64,000 bases of DNA from positions 62,001 to 126,000 of the forward strand of contig SCRN01000011.1 in NCBI GenBank assembly GCA_004322045.1, in the 5' to 3' direction. Source of the stretch: Paraburkholderia sp. Its GTDB lineage: Bacteria > Pseudomonadota > Gammaproteobacteria > Burkholderiales > Burkholderiaceae. Below, piece by piece: positions 39,793-50,191 of the stretch. The notes beneath the pieces are model-generated. The model saw nothing but the letters and a program-made list of their open reading frames with translations, did no database searches and was not told where the DNA came from. Each line of letters starts with the position of its first letter. The first letter of the stretch is position 1. A program made the translations under genes and the position numbers.

Positions 39793-39798
39793 TACAAT
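39793..39798 (+). promoter_or_regulatory. -10 box abutting the dciA-like start codon
   Basis: TACAAT ends only six bases before the ATG at 39805, so transcription would begin at or near the start codon, giving a leaderless or nearly leaderless mRNA. No clear -35 is seen. Confidence 0.4.
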
Positions 39799-39804
39799 CG
39801 CGCC

Positions 39805-40290
39805 ATGAAACGCTTTTCGTCCTTTTCGAAGATTGCTTCGGCGCGCCGGCCGCAACCTGTCGCCGAAGTGCTCGGACGGACCGACGCATTCGCGGCGCTG
39901 CGCGCCGGCGTCGAGCAAATCAGCGCGCTCGAGCGCGATTTGGCACAGCTACTGCCCGAATACCTGGCGAAGAACGTCGAACCGGGTTTTATCAAAGACG
40001 GCACGCTCACGCTGTTCGCGGCGCACGGCGCCTTGGCCGCACGGCTGCGCCAAATCAACGACCGGCTGCTCTCGTCGTTGCAGCAGCGCGGCTGGCCGGT
40101 GCGCACGCTTGCCGTCAAAGTGCGGCTGCGCGCCATGGAAGAACCGCCCGCCCCCAAGCAGGCGCGCATGACGCCGGCCGGCGCCGCCGCCTTGCAAGCG
40201 CTGAGCCGTTCGCTTCCCCCTTCGCCACTGCAGGCCGCCCTTGCCACGATGGCCTCGCGACACGGAAAATCGACCGACGAAAAGCAATGA
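39805..40290 (+). CDS. DciA/DUF721-family protein
   Basis: A 161-residue protein. The central part (about residues 35-110) fits DUF721, with alternating strands and helices and the GTLTLFAAHGALAARLRQINDRLLSSL stretch. DciA proteins load the replicative helicase DnaB in bacteria lacking DnaC. It sits between secA and lpxC, as relatives do in many beta-proteobacteria. Sequence conservation is low, so the helicase-loader role is inferred. Confidence 0.78.
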   Translation: MKRFSSFSKIASARRPQPVAEVLGRTDAFAALRAGVEQISALERDLAQLLPEYLAKNVEPGFIKDGTLTLFAAHGALAARLRQINDRLLSSLQQRGWPVRTLAVKVRLRAMEEPPAPKQARMTPAGAAALQALSRSLPPSPLQAALATMASRHGKSTDEKQ

Positions 40291-40371
40291 GCGGCCCGAA
40301 AGCCGCTCATCGTGGATAGCAGAATACACAGTGCCGTTTGCGCGGCCCGCGCTCATGCGCGAGGCGCACGC

Positions 40372-41289
40372 TCAGGCCAATGCGGTCTGGGCCTCGTAGC
40401 CGAAGCCGCGCGGCGCGTGTTCGAGATCGTCGAACGTCAGCACTTCGTAAGCGTCTTCATGCGCGAGCAACTCGCGCAACAGCGCATTGTTCAGACCGTG
40501 CCCCGACTTGTACGCCGTATACGAGGCGAGCAACGGATGGCCGACGACATAGAGATCGCCGATCGCATCGAGCATCTTGTGCTTCACGAATTCATCGTCG
40601 TAGCGCAAGCCGTCGTTGTTCAAGATCCGGTATTCGTCGAGCACGATCGCGTTGTCCATGCTGCCGCCGCGCGCCAACCCGAGCTCGCGCATCATCTCCA
40701 CTTCGTGCGCGAAACCGAAGGTACGCGCGCGGGCGATTTCCCGCACGTATGACGTCGTCGCGAAATCGACTTCGAGGGCCTGCCCAGTCTTGTCGACGGC
40801 CGGGTGGCTGAAATCGATCGTGAACTTGAGCTTGAATCCGAAATACGGATCGAGGCGCGCGAACTTGTCGCCGTCGCGCACTTCGACCGGCTTCTTCACC
40901 TTGATGAACTTTTTGGGCGCGTTCTGCTCTTCGATCCCGGCCGATTGCATCAGGAAAACGAACGAAGCCGCACTGCCGTCCATGATCGGGATTTCTTCCG
41001 CCGTGACATCGACGTACAGATTGTCGATACCCAAGCCGGCGCAGGCCGACATCAAATGCTCGACGGTCGACACGCGCGCGCCGTCCTTCTGCAGAACCGA
41101 AGCGAGACGCGTATCGCCGATCGACAACGCGGACGCGGGAATGTCCACCGGGGTCGGCAAATCGACGCGCGAAAACACGATGCCGGTGTTAGCGGCAGCG
41201 GGACGCAGCGTCAGTTCGACCTTGCGCCCAGAGTGCAAGCCGATGCCGACTGTCTTGACGATCGATTTGATGGTGCGTTGCTTCAACAT
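40372..41289 (-). CDS. lpxC: UDP-3-O-acyl-N-acetylglucosamine deacetylase LpxC
   Basis: A 305-residue zinc deacetylase, the committed step of lipid A synthesis. Zinc ligands are H78 (VEHLMSA), H237 and D241 ([10 protein letters not shown]), with H251 (GHPLL) and the substrate loop conserved. It starts [21 protein letters not shown]. Downstream of the dcw cluster, as usual, but separated from ftsZ by about 680 bases without an evident gene. Confidence 0.97.
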   Translation of the reverse strand: MLKQRTIKSIVKTVGIGLHSGRKVELTLRPAAANTGIVFSRVDLPTPVDIPASALSIGDTRLASVLQKDGARVSTVEHLMSACAGLGIDNLYVDVTAEEIPIMDGSAASFVFLMQSAGIEEQNAPKKFIKVKKPVEVRDGDKFARLDPYFGFKLKFTIDFSHPAVDKTGQALEVDFATTSYVREIARARTFGFAHEVEMMRELGLARGGSMDNAIVLDEYRILNNDGLRYDDEFVKHKMLDAIGDLYVVGHPLLASYTAYKSGHGLNNALLRELLAHEDAYEVLTFDDLEHAPRGFGYEAQTALA

Positions 41290-41967
41290 TGTCCTGTTCG
41301 ATTGGGATTCTCAATCGGCCCTTTTTATTTCATAGTACAGAGTATACTCTATCCAGCGGAACCGTTCATTTCCACCGACGTATCCATCTGTTTCCCCGCG
41401 TTACCTGCTGCAAACGAAGTGAGGCCGGCGGCCGGAACGGAGGCATTCCCGGTCGCCGGCCCGTAACGGACCGTCACAAAACTACGTCGCAGTCGTTGCG
41501 GGCACGCCACGCGCAAACGCGCGGCGCAGCCACTCACCGGCAAGCACGCAGATCGCTTGCCCAGTCCAAAGGCGTTCCCGGCGCATCTTGCCCGCGATGC
41601 GCCGATCATCCGCTCGCGCCGTCCGCGCGCGCGACACACACGCGGCTCCGAGCAACGCCGAGCCAAAATCAAGACAGCACTGCCCGAGTGCTGCGCGCAG
41701 CGCTTAGCGGCCCGCTCTTTGCCAAACCCGTCTGTCGCAAGCCGAAGACAGCACGTGCGCGTGAGCCGATGCGCTCGCACGCGACACGCTGCCCGATCTC
41801 GGGCGCGCCGACAGTCGCTGCACCCGCTTCGCTTGAACACCGCGCGAAGCGGCTGCGCCTGCTCGCCCGACGGGACGAAGCCTTCTGACGCCGTTGCCGT
41901 TCATGATGCCGTCCTTTCGTCGGCGCGGCGGCGAACGTAGCCGCACGCGCGACGAATGCACCGCGCT
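41290..41967. other. Region between ftsZ and lpxC, no convincing gene
   Basis: 678 bases. Near lpxC lies a 12-bp perfect palindrome AGAGTATACTCT (41339-41350) that includes TATACT on the minus strand, with a weak TGAACG (41363-41368) 16 bases upstream; this may be the lpxC promoter. The rest is GC-rich. Frames at 41349-41840 (minus) and 41557-41940 (plus) are Arg/Cys-rich, lack ribosome sites, and look like composition noise. Confidence 0.45.
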
Positions 41968-43173
41968 TCAGTCCGCCTGCTTACGCAAAAACGCAGGGAT
42001 GTCGTACGTGTCGACGCCCTTTTCCTGCAACGCCTGCACATGCGAGGCAGCCGTCTCACGCGAGTTGCGCCACACGGCCGGCGTATCGAACGCGCCGTAA
42101 TCTGCCGTGTTCGCGTGCGACGATTGCGGCGCATAGCCGTGCTGCATCACCGGCTGATTGTCCGTGCCCGTGCGCAGCAACGTCATCGGCGCCGGCTGTT
42201 GCTTCTTCGCCGCGCTTGCAGCCGTGCGGCCAAGACCCGTCGCCACGACCGTCACGCGCAACGCATCGCCCATCGCATCGTCGTAGACCGCACCGAAGAT
42301 GACCGTGGCGTCGTCCGCCGCGTAGCTCTTGATCGTGTTCATCACTTCGCGCGTTTCCGACAAGCGCAGCGAGCGGCTCGACGTGATGTTCACGAGCACG
42401 CCGCGCGCACCCGACAGATCGACGCCTTCGAGCAGCGGGCTCGCAACGGCCTGCTCGGCCGCAAGCCGGGCGCGATCGACGCCGGCCACCGTGGCCGTGC
42501 CCATCATCGCCTTGCCTTGCTCGCCCATCACCGTCTTCACGTCTTCGAAGTCGACGTTCACGAGACCGTCGACATTGATGATTTCGGCAATACCGGCCAC
42601 AGCGTTGTTCAGAACGTCGTCTGCGCACTGGAAGCACTTATCCATCTCGGCGTCATCGCCCATCACCTCGAACAGCTTGTCGTTCAGGACGACGATCAGC
42701 GAGTCGACGTGATCCTCCAGTTGCTGCGAACCGGCTTCCGCTACGCGCATGCGCTTGCCGCCTTCGAACTCGAACGGCTTGCTCACGACGCCCACGGTCA
42801 GAATGCCCATCTCTTTGGCGATCTGCGCGACCACGGGCGCTGCGCCCGTGCCCGTGCCGCCGCCCATGCCGGCCGTGATGAACACCATGTGCGCGCCACG
42901 CAACGCATCGGCGATCCGCTCGCGCGCTTCTTCGGCCGCCGCACGTCCCATCTCCGGCTTCGCGCCCGCGCCCAGCCCCGTGTTGCCGAGCTGAATCACG
43001 TTCGGCGCACGCGAGCGCGACAACGCTTGAGCATCGGTGTTCATGACGACGAAATCGACGCCTTGCACCCCTTTGCTGATCATGTGCGTGACGGCATTGC
43101 CGCCCGCACCGCCAACGCCCACCACCTTGATGATGGTGCCGTTGGTTTCCGTTTCCAACATCTGGAATTCCAT
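41968..43173 (-). CDS. ftsZ: Cell division GTPase FtsZ
   Basis: A 401-residue tubulin homologue with the signature GGGTGTGAAPV (about residues 107-117) and T7 region NVDFEDVKTVM. A variable Gln/Ala linker precedes the C-terminal peptide DTYDIPAFLRKQAD, which binds FtsA, ZipA and ZapD. It forms the Z-ring. It lies about 150 bases after ftsA. Confidence 0.98.
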   Translation of the reverse strand: MEFQMLETETNGTIIKVVGVGGAGGNAVTHMISKGVQGVDFVVMNTDAQALSRSRAPNVIQLGNTGLGAGAKPEMGRAAAEEARERIADALRGAHMVFITAGMGGGTGTGAAPVVAQIAKEMGILTVGVVSKPFEFEGGKRMRVAEAGSQQLEDHVDSLIVVLNDKLFEVMGDDAEMDKCFQCADDVLNNAVAGIAEIINVDGLVNVDFEDVKTVMGEQGKAMMGTATVAGVDRARLAAEQAVASPLLEGVDLSGARGVLVNITSSRSLRLSETREVMNTIKSYAADDATVIFGAVYDDAMGDALRVTVVATGLGRTAASAAKKQQPAPMTLLRTGTDNQPVMQHGYAPQSSHANTADYGAFDTPAVWRNSRETAASHVQALQEKGVDTYDIPAFLRKQAD

Positions 43174-43322
43174 ATTGCCTCCGTCAAGAAAAAGTCCTGC
43201 TGATCGGCGTTATTCGGCGAGAAGTCGGGCAACCTCTCGTCGCACGCGAGCCGCCGGCACCCGCGCTTTCATCGCCTGCCCCAAACGCATTTCGTCAACG
43301 CGCGTCGGGCCCTCTGTCGAAA

Positions 43323-44555
43323 TTAAAAATTGCCCAAAAACCAATCTTTCATGCGCGAGAAAACTTGCCCCATCGATCCCGCCTGCACCGCGACCTTGCG
43401 GCCGCGCATGCGTTGCGACGAACCTTCGACGAGCAATCCCATGGCCGTCGAATAGCGCGGATTGCGCATGACGTCGGCAAGGCCCCCCGCGTATTCCGGC
43501 ACGCCGATGCGCACCGGCTTCAGAAAAATGTCTTCGCCGAGCTCGACCATGCCCGGCATCATCGAAGCACCGCCCGTCAGAACGATGCCGGAGCTCAAGA
43601 GTTCCTCGTAACCCGATTCGCGCACCACTTGATGCACGAGCGAGAACAACTCTTCCACACGCGGCTCGACCACGGCGGCAAGCGCTTGGCGCGACAGCGT
43701 GCGCGGACCGCGCTCCCCCAACCCCGGCACTTCGATCATTTCGTCGGGGTCGGCGAGCGCTTGCTTGGCGATCCCGTAGCTGACCTTGATGTCCTCGGCG
43801 TCGGGTGTCGGCGTGCGCAGGGCCATCGCGATGTCGCTCGTGATCTGATCGCCCGCGATCGGGATCACGGCCGTGTGGCGAATGGCGCCTTCGCTGAAAA
43901 TGGCGATATCGGTCGTGCCGCCGCCGATGTCCACGAGCACCACGCCAAGCTCCTTTTCATCCTCGGTCAACACCGCGAGCGAGGACGCGAGCGGCTGCAG
44001 AATCAGATCGTTGACTTCGAGGCCGCAGCGCCGCACGCACTTGACGATGTTTTGCGCCGCCGACACGGCGCCCGTCACGATGTGCACTTTCACCTCGAGG
44101 CGAATGCCGCTCATCCCGATCGGCTCGCGCACGTCTTCCTGGCCGTCGATGATGAATTCCTGCGTGAGGATGTGCAGCACCTGCTGATCGGTCGGAATGT
44201 TGATCGCCTTGGCCGTCTCGATCACGCGCGCCACATCGGTCTGCGTGACCTCCTTATCCTTGATCGCCACCATCCCGCTGGAATTGAAGCTGCGGATATG
44301 GCTGCCCGCGATCCCCGTGAAGACGTTGGTGATCTTGCAGTCGGCCATCAGCTCGGCCTCTTCCAGCGCGCGCTGAATCGACTGCACCGTGGCCTCGATG
44401 TTCACCACGACACCTTTTTTCAGACCCTTCGATTCGCTTTGCCCGAGCCCGATCACTTCGTAGTGACCCTCGCCGCGCAATTCGGCGACGACCGCCACGA
44501 CCTTGGCCGTGCCGATGTCCAGGGCAACCAGCAGATCCTTGTAGTCTTTACTCAT
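43323..44555 (-). CDS. ftsA: Cell division actin-like protein FtsA
   Basis: A 410-residue actin-fold ATPase (VALDIGTAKVVAVVAE at the N-terminus; VLVDIGGGTTDIAIF). The C-terminal amphipathic helix FSRMKDWFLGNF tethers FtsZ to the membrane. It follows ftsQ by 27 bases. Confidence 0.98.
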   Translation of the reverse strand: MSKDYKDLLVALDIGTAKVVAVVAELRGEGHYEVIGLGQSESKGLKKGVVVNIEATVQSIQRALEEAELMADCKITNVFTGIAGSHIRSFNSSGMVAIKDKEVTQTDVARVIETAKAINIPTDQQVLHILTQEFIIDGQEDVREPIGMSGIRLEVKVHIVTGAVSAAQNIVKCVRRCGLEVNDLILQPLASSLAVLTEDEKELGVVLVDIGGGTTDIAIFSEGAIRHTAVIPIAGDQITSDIAMALRTPTPDAEDIKVSYGIAKQALADPDEMIEVPGLGERGPRTLSRQALAAVVEPRVEELFSLVHQVVRESGYEELLSSGIVLTGGASMMPGMVELGEDIFLKPVRIGVPEYAGGLADVMRNPRYSTAMGLLVEGSSQRMRGRKVAVQAGSMGQVFSRMKDWFLGNF

Positions 44556-44582
44556 AGCGTGCTCATTGCGTGTGATGTCTTG

Positions 44583-45344
44583 TTACTTCGCCGCGGGTTT
44601 GCCCGCGGTCGCGTTGCCGATGAAGCGCATCCCCGCTGCGCGAATCGCAAAGCCGTTCGGATAGCGCAAATCTGCATATTCGATGTCCTTGCCCCAACGG
44701 GCCGTGACCGCCCCCCACGCCGCCGTCAGCCGACGGCTGCGTTCGGCCAGCGTTTGCGGGTTGCGTTCTCGGCCGTATTCGATCTGCGTGCCGTTCGACA
44801 GTTTCACCGTCCACGCATAGCGCGGCGACAGCGTCACTTCGTCCGGCTCCGCGCCCAAAGGCGCGAGCCATTTCTTGAAATCGAAATAGCGCGCAACGAC
44901 TTCCTTTTCCGTCCCGCTCGGCCCATCGAAGGCAGGAAGATCGACATCGAGCTCGCCTTGATTCGCCGTGAACAGTTCGCCGTCGACGCTCACGAGTTGA
45001 TCGCTGCCCCAGGTGCCGAGCGGTTTGTACTCCTCGAGCGTGACGGCCAGCGCATTCGGCCACACCCGCCGCACGCTCGCGCGGCGCACCCACGGCATCT
45101 GCTCGAACGCCTGGCGTGCATTGTCGAGATCGACCGTGAAGAAGTTGCCCCGCAAATGGCCAACGACGCCTGCCCGCACCGTCGGCGCGTTGATGTGCTC
45201 GATATCGCCGCCGATCGCGATCGCGTGCAACGTGAACGCCGGACGTTGCGTGAGCCAGTACGCGCCCGCTGCCAACAACACGAGCGCCAACAGCGCATAA
45301 AGCGCATTGGCGGCAAGGTTCAATTGGCGGACGTTGTTCCACAT
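44583..45344 (-). CDS. ftsQ: Cell division protein FtsQ
   Basis: A 253-residue single-pass membrane protein: a membrane segment at about residues 14-33, a POTRA domain beginning TLHAIAIGGDIEHINAPTVRAGV, and a beta domain to the C-terminus. It links FtsA/Z to the periplasmic FtsB-FtsL complex. It follows ddl by 13 bases. Confidence 0.95.
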   Translation of the reverse strand: MWNNVRQLNLAANALYALLALVLLAAGAYWLTQRPAFTLHAIAIGGDIEHINAPTVRAGVVGHLRGNFFTVDLDNARQAFEQMPWVRRASVRRVWPNALAVTLEEYKPLGTWGSDQLVSVDGELFTANQGELDVDLPAFDGPSGTEKEVVARYFDFKKWLAPLGAEPDEVTLSPRYAWTVKLSNGTQIEYGRERNPQTLAERSRRLTAAWGAVTARWGKDIEYADLRYPNGFAIRAAGMRFIGNATAGKPAAK

Positions 45345-45357
45345 GGTTCGTTCGCGG

Positions 45358-46302
45358 TCAATCCGTAAGCGTCAGCGCCAGCACGCCGACGACGAGTGTT
45401 TGATATTCGATGCCGACCGCGCGCGCAGCTTTAGGCGGCAGCGAGTGATCGGTCATGCCCGGCGCCGTGTTCACTTCGAGGAAATACGGATCGCCTTTCG
45501 CATCGAGCATGAAATCGGCGCGGCCCCAGTCCGTGCAACCCAAAACGTCGAACGCGCGGCGCGAAAGCGCTTTCAAGCGCGCTTCCTCGGCCGCGGACAA
45601 TCCGCATGGAATGAGGTACTGGGTGTCCTCGGCGATGTACTTCGCGTGATAGTCGTAGAACTCGCCTTTGGGCACGATGCGAATGATCGGCAAATCGAGA
45701 TCGCCGGCAATGCAAGCGGTGTATTCGCCGCCGCCCTCGATGCTCTTTTCGACGATGACGATCTTGTCGAACTTGGCTGCTTCTTCGAGCGCGGCGGGCA
45801 AGGCGTCGACGCTCTTCACCTTGATGACGGCGACGCTCGAGCCCTCACTCGCGGGCTTGACGAACAGCGGCAGGCCCAGCTTCGCGACGATCTCGCCCGC
45901 GCGCGCCGCGTAATCGTCGCCGCGCAGCACGGCTTCGAACGGCGGAGTCGGCACGCCCAGTTGCTGCCAGACGAGCTTGGAGCGGAATTTATCGAGACCG
46001 AGCGCCGAGCCCAGCACGCCGCTGCCCGTATAGCGAATGCCGTAGAAATCGAGTGCGCCTTGAATTTGACCGTTTTCGCCGTAGCCGCCGTGCAGCGCGT
46101 TGAACGCACGCACGAACCCTTCCTCCTTGAGCGCCGACAGCGAACGCTCGGCGGGGTCGAACGGATGGGCGTCGATGCCCGCATCGCGCAGCGCTTTGAG
46201 CACGAGCGTGCCCGACTTGAGCGATACCTCGCGCTCGGCCGATTCCCCGCCGAAGAGGACGGCTACTTTGCCGAAGCGTTTCGGATCGATACCTGCACTC
46301 AT
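45358..46302 (-). CDS. ddl: D-alanine--D-alanine ligase
   Basis: A 314-residue ATP-grasp enzyme with [17 protein letters not shown], the ATP-grasp EYTACIAGD and a C-terminal [18 protein letters not shown]. It joins two D-Ala for the peptidoglycan pentapeptide. The embedding in the dcw cluster fits the DdlB type. It starts one base after the murC stop. Confidence 0.97.
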   Translation of the reverse strand: MSAGIDPKRFGKVAVLFGGESAEREVSLKSGTLVLKALRDAGIDAHPFDPAERSLSALKEEGFVRAFNALHGGYGENGQIQGALDFYGIRYTGSGVLGSALGLDKFRSKLVWQQLGVPTPPFEAVLRGDDYAARAGEIVAKLGLPLFVKPASEGSSVAVIKVKSVDALPAALEEAAKFDKIVIVEKSIEGGGEYTACIAGDLDLPIIRIVPKGEFYDYHAKYIAEDTQYLIPCGLSAAEEARLKALSRRAFDVLGCTDWGRADFMLDAKGDPYFLEVNTAPGMTDHSLPPKAARAVGIEYQTLVVGVLALTLTD

Positions 46303-46303
46303 C

Positions 46304-47695
46304 TCACATCCTCAATTCTTGGGCCAGGCGACCCGGCACTGTGCCGATCGAGCCCGCGCCCATCGTAATCACCACGTCGCCGTCGCGTACCAGGGACGAC
46401 AACGCCTGCGGCACCTCGTCGACGGTCTCGACGAAGGCCGGATCCACCTTGCCTGCGGCGCGGATCGCGCGCGCGAGCGCTTCGGAATCCGCCGCGACGA
46501 TCGGCGACTCGCCGGCCGCATAGACTTGCGTCAACACCAACGCATCGACGCTCGAGAGCACGCCGACAAAATCTTCGAAGCAGTCGCGCGTGCGCGTGTA
46601 CCGGTGCGGCTGAAACGCGAGCACGAGACGCTTGCCGGGAAACGCGCCGCGGGCGGCGGCGATCGTGGCGGCCATCTCTACCGGGTGATGCCCGTAATCG
46701 TCGATGAGCGTGTAGCTGCCTCCGCCCGCGACCCGCATCTCGCCATAGCGCTGAAAACGCCGGCCCACGCCCGTGAATTCGGCCAACGCCCGCTGGATGT
46801 CGGCATCGCCGATCTCGAGCTCGGTCGCGATCGCGATCGCCGCCAGGGCGTTCTGCACGTTGTGCGTCCCGGGCATGTTCAGCACGATCTCGAGCGGCGC
46901 CGCGCCTTCGCGCTGCGCGGTGAAATGCATCTTGCCGTCGCGCGCCAGCACGTTGACGGCGCGCACCTGGGCATCAGGCGCAAAGCCATAACGAATCACG
47001 GGCTTCGAAACGAACGGCAAAATCTCGCGCACGTTCGCGCAGTCGACGCAAAGCACGGCGATGCCGTAAAACGGCAACCGGTGCGTGAATTCGATGAATG
47101 CCTGCTTCAGGCGCGCGAAGTCGTGCCCATACGTGTCCATGTGATCTTCGTCGATGTTCGTGACGACTTCGATCACGGGCAGCAGGTTCAAGAACGACGC
47201 ATCCGATTCGTCGGCTTCCGCCACGATGAAATCGCCCGTGCCCAGCCGGGCGTTGACGCCCGCGCTCGTCAAGCGGCCGCCGATGACGAAGGTCGGGTCG
47301 AGACCGCCGGCCGCGAGCACGCTTGCTACGAGGCTCGTCGTCGTCGTTTTCCCGTGCGTGCCCGCAATCGCGATGCCCTGCTTCAAGCGCATGAGTTCCG
47401 CGAGCATCACCGCACGCGGCACGATCGGCACCCGCTTGCGGCGCGCGGCCAGCACTTCAGGGTTGTCGCTGCGAACGGCTGTGGATACGACGACGGCGTC
47501 CGCACCTTCGATGTTGGCCGCATCGTGGCCAATGGCAATCCGGGCGCCGAGCGACGCGAGCCGGTCGGTCGATGCGCTGCGCGCCAAGTCGGAGCCGCTC
47601 ACGCGATAACCGAGCGTGACCAGCACCTCGGCGATGCCGCTCATGCCGGCGCCGCCGATGCCGACGAAGTGAACGTGTTTGACGATGTGTTTCAT
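46304..47695 (-). CDS. murC: UDP-N-acetylmuramate--L-alanine ligase MurC
   Basis: A 463-residue Mur ligase with an N-terminal Rossmann motif ([15 protein letters not shown]) and ATP loop [10 protein letters not shown]. It adds L-Ala to UDP-MurNAc. The ATG at 47695 overlaps the murG stop as ATGA; upstream in-frame codons lie within murG. Confidence 0.97.
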   Translation of the reverse strand: MKHIVKHVHFVGIGGAGMSGIAEVLVTLGYRVSGSDLARSASTDRLASLGARIAIGHDAANIEGADAVVVSTAVRSDNPEVLAARRKRVPIVPRAVMLAELMRLKQGIAIAGTHGKTTTTSLVASVLAAGGLDPTFVIGGRLTSAGVNARLGTGDFIVAEADESDASFLNLLPVIEVVTNIDEDHMDTYGHDFARLKQAFIEFTHRLPFYGIAVLCVDCANVREILPFVSKPVIRYGFAPDAQVRAVNVLARDGKMHFTAQREGAAPLEIVLNMPGTHNVQNALAAIAIATELEIGDADIQRALAEFTGVGRRFQRYGEMRVAGGGSYTLIDDYGHHPVEMAATIAAARGAFPGKRLVLAFQPHRYTRTRDCFEDFVGVLSSVDALVLTQVYAAGESPIVAADSEALARAIRAAGKVDPAFVETVDEVPQALSSLVRDGDVVITMGAGSIGTVPGRLAQELRM

Positions 47696-48795
47696 TGCTT
47701 TCCTTCCTGGCGCGCGAGCGCCACGGCCGCGCATACTTGCGCGACGCGATCGGTTGCCTCGGGTTTGGCGAGCAGGCGCGCGCGCTCGGCCATCTCGGCG
47801 AGCGTCTCGCGCGTCTGGCTGCGCAGCCAATCCGCGAGATTTTCGGGCGACAAATCACGCTGCTGCACGAGCACGGCCGCTTGCTGCGAGGCCAAGAACG
47901 CCGCGTTCGTGCTTTGGTGATCGTCGACCGCATAAGGGAACGGAACGAACAGCGCCGCCACGCCCACCGCCGCCACTTCCGCCACGGTCATTGCGCCGGA
48001 ACGGCAGATGACGAGATCGGCGTCGCCGTAGGCCGCAGCCATGTCGTCGATGAAGGGCACGAGACGTAGCGCCTCGCCCGGCTCGAACCCCGCCTGTGCA
48101 TAGTTCGCCCGCAGGACGTCGATGTGCTTTGCGCCGGCCTGATGAATCACGCGCGGGCGCTCGTCCGGGGCGAGCAGCGCGAGGGCGCGGGGCACGCATT
48201 CGTTAAGCGCCGCGGCGCCCAAGCTGCCGCCCACGACCAGCACGCGCAGCGGCCCGGTGCGGCCCGCGTAACGCAGCTTCGGCTCGGCGGCGTGGCAGAT
48301 CTCGTCGCGCAGCGGGTTGCCGGTCCACTCCGCGCCGGGCAGCGTGTCCGGGAACGCCACCAGCACGCGCCGCGCGAGCTTGGCCAACACCTTATTGGCC
48401 AGGCCTGCGATCGAATTTTGCTCGTGCAGGACGAGCGGGCGGCCCGTCAGCGCCGCCATCACGCCAGCGGGAAAGGTGATGTAGCCGCCCATGCCGAGCA
48501 CGACGTCGGGTCGAACGCGCCGCAGCACGCGCAAGCTTTCGAAGCACGCGCGCAACATATTGAGCGGCAGCATCAGCTTCGTGCGCAGGCCTTTGCCGCG
48601 CAACCCGCCGAAACGCACGAATTCGATCGGCAACCCGTGCTTGGGCACGAGCGAAGCCTCCATGCCCAAGGGATTGCCGAGCCAAACGACGCGCCAACCC
48701 CACGCCCGCATGCGATGCGCGACCGCAAGCCCAGGGAATACGTGTCCCCCCGTGCCGCCGGCCATCACCATCAACGTGCGCTGCGTGGCGCTCAT
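47692..48795 (-). CDS. murG: UDP-N-acetylglucosamine--undecaprenyl-PP-MurNAc-pentapeptide transferase MurG
   Basis: A 367-residue GT-B glycosyltransferase with the G-loop [14 protein letters not shown] and the donor site [26 protein letters not shown]. It converts lipid I to lipid II at the inner membrane. The ATG at 48795 overlaps the stop of a small frame (48792-48911) as ATGA, rather than ftsW directly. Confidence 0.97.
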   Translation of the reverse strand: MSATQRTLMVMAGGTGGHVFPGLAVAHRMRAWGWRVVWLGNPLGMEASLVPKHGLPIEFVRFGGLRGKGLRTKLMLPLNMLRACFESLRVLRRVRPDVVLGMGGYITFPAGVMAALTGRPLVLHEQNSIAGLANKVLAKLARRVLVAFPDTLPGAEWTGNPLRDEICHAAEPKLRYAGRTGPLRVLVVGGSLGAAALNECVPRALALLAPDERPRVIHQAGAKHIDVLRANYAQAGFEPGEALRLVPFIDDMAAAYGDADLVICRSGAMTVAEVAAVGVAALFVPFPYAVDDHQSTNAAFLASQQAAVLVQQRDLSPENLADWLRSQTRETLAEMAERARLLAKPEATDRVAQVCAAVALARQEGKQ

Positions 48796-48824
48796 ACCTT
48801 CCCCCCACGCGTCAACACACGGTT
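48792..48824 (+). repeat. 33-bp direct repeat, copy 1 (murG side)
   Basis: Matches 48908-48940 at 31 of 33 bases, offset 116. Between the copies is a hairpin aacttcgc/gcgaagtt near 48845-48872. Confidence 0.85.
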
Positions 48825-48911
48825 GTGGCTCCGGCCGCTACGCTTAACTTCGCCCGCTGCGCGCGCGAAGTTAGCCTTCACCGAAATCGTCCGTTGATAC
48901 ATGGGGGTCAT
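48792..48911 (-). CDS. 39-codon ORF bridging ftsW and murG
   Basis: An ATG at 48911 overlaps the ftsW stop (ATGA), and the frame ends at a TGA overlapping the murG ATG (ATGA), giving a 39-residue peptide beginning [15 protein letters not shown]. Its last ten residues, [10 protein letters not shown], copy the FtsW C-terminus [10 protein letters not shown]. The likely origin is a 116-bp duplication/insertion between ftsW and murG that kept frame and both overlaps. The peptide has no recognisable domain and may be non-functional itself, serving to preserve translational coupling. Confidence 0.5.
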   Translation of the reverse strand: MTPMYQRTISVKANFARAAGEVKRSGRSHNRVLTRGGKV

Positions 48912-48940
48912 ACCTTCCCCCCACGCATCAACACACGATT
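48908..48940 (+). repeat. 33-bp direct repeat, copy 2 (within ftsW 3' end)
   Basis: Encodes the real FtsW C-terminus and stop codon. See copy 1 at 48792-48824. Confidence 0.85.
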
Positions 48941-50191
48941 TTCATAGTCCACCCGCATCAGCACGGCGAGCGCGACGCAGTTGAGCACGATGCCCGACCC
49001 GCCATAGCTGACGAGCGGCAGCGTCAACCCTTTGGTGGGTAACAGCCCCAGGTTCACGCCCATGTTGATGAACGTCTGAGCGCCGAACCACAAGCCGACG
49101 CCCTTGGCCATCAAGCCCGCGAACGTGCGATCGAGCGCGAGCGCCTGCCGCCCGATTTCGAACGAACGCCGCACGATCCAGTAGAACAGCAAGATCACGA
49201 TGAGCACGCCGACGAATCCGAGTTCTTCGCCGATCACGGCGAGAATGAAGTCGGTGTGCGCTTCCGGCAAATAGTTAAGCTTCTCGACGCTGCCGCCGAG
49301 ACCGACGCCGAACCACTCGCCGCGGCCGAACGCGATCAGCGAGTGGGTCAATTGATACGCCTTGCCTTGCGCGTAGCGGTCGTCCCACGGATCGAGATAC
49401 GCGAAGATTCGCTCGCGCCGCCAAGGCGACGCCCAAACGAGCAGCGTGAAGGTGCCGACGGCCGTCGCGACGAGCCCGCCGAAGAGCTTGCCGTTCACGC
49501 CACCGAGAAACAGCACGCCCATCGCAATGGCTGCGACGACCATGAATGCGCCCATGTCGGGCTCGAGCAGCAAGAGCGCGCCGACGACGCCGACTGCGAA
49601 CCCCATCGGCAAGAAGCCTTTGGCGAAGCTCTGCATGTACTCCTGCTTGCGCACCGTGTAGTTCGCGGCATAGATGGTGACGGCAAGCTTCATGATTTCC
49701 GACGGCTGCATGTTCATGAGGCCGAGGGGAATCCAACGGCGGGCGCCGTTCACGCCTTTGCCGATATGCGGGATCAGCACGATCACGAGCACCGCGAGTG
49801 CGAGCAAAAACAGCTTGGGCGCGTATTTGTCCCAGACCGAAATCGGGATTCTGAACGCCACGATGGAGACGGCCATCGCCACGCCCAACGAGATCACGTG
49901 GCGCAGCAAAAACGCGTACGAGCGGTAGGCAGCGTACTTCGGCGAATCGGGCATGGCGATCGACGCCGAGTAGACCATCACCACGCCGAGGCCGAGCAGC
50001 GCGATCACAACCCATAGCAAGGCGTAGTCGTAGTCGAGCATGCGCGAGCGCGTCGGGCGCATGCCGCTGACGGCGCTCGCCAAACCGCCCACACCGGACG
50101 AAGCCGCGCCAGCCGCCTTCGGCGATTTGCCGCCGGCCGCCGCCTCACGTTGCGGCATCAGCCGCGAGCCAAAGCGATCGGTCCAACTCAT
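48908..50191 (-). CDS. ftsW: Peptidoglycan glycosyltransferase FtsW (SEDS family)
   Basis: A 427-residue protein: about 60 residues of cytoplasmic Ala/Gly-rich N-terminus, then about ten membrane segments with the SEDS motifs [16 protein letters not shown] and [21 protein letters not shown]. It polymerises lipid II at the septum with FtsI. The ATG at 50191 overlaps the murD stop as ATGA; longer frames run into murD. The C-terminus [10 protein letters not shown] is duplicated downstream. Confidence 0.96.
   Translation of the reverse strand: MSWTDRFGSRLMPQREAAAGGKSPKAAGAASSGVGGLASAVSGMRPTRSRMLDYDYALLWVVIALLGLGVVMVYSASIAMPDSPKYAAYRSYAFLLRHVISLGVAMAVSIVAFRIPISVWDKYAPKLFLLALAVLVIVLIPHIGKGVNGARRWIPLGLMNMQPSEIMKLAVTIYAANYTVRKQEYMQSFAKGFLPMGFAVGVVGALLLLEPDMGAFMVVAAIAMGVLFLGGVNGKLFGGLVATAVGTFTLLVWASPWRRERIFAYLDPWDDRYAQGKAYQLTHSLIAFGRGEWFGVGLGGSVEKLNYLPEAHTDFILAVIGEELGFVGVLIVILLFYWIVRRSFEIGRQALALDRTFAGLMAKGVGLWFGAQTFINMGVNLGLLPTKGLTLPLVSYGGSGIVLNCVALAVLMRVDYENRVLMRGGKV

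Noticed and set aside
40287-40310. Terminator after the dciA-like gene
   Set aside because: A perfect 9-bp stem overlaps the stop codon, but no T-run follows on either strand.
41349-41840. 163-residue minus-strand frame between ftsZ and lpxC
   Set aside because: Arg/Cys-rich, no ribosome site, no recognisable domain; another frame overlaps it on the other strand.
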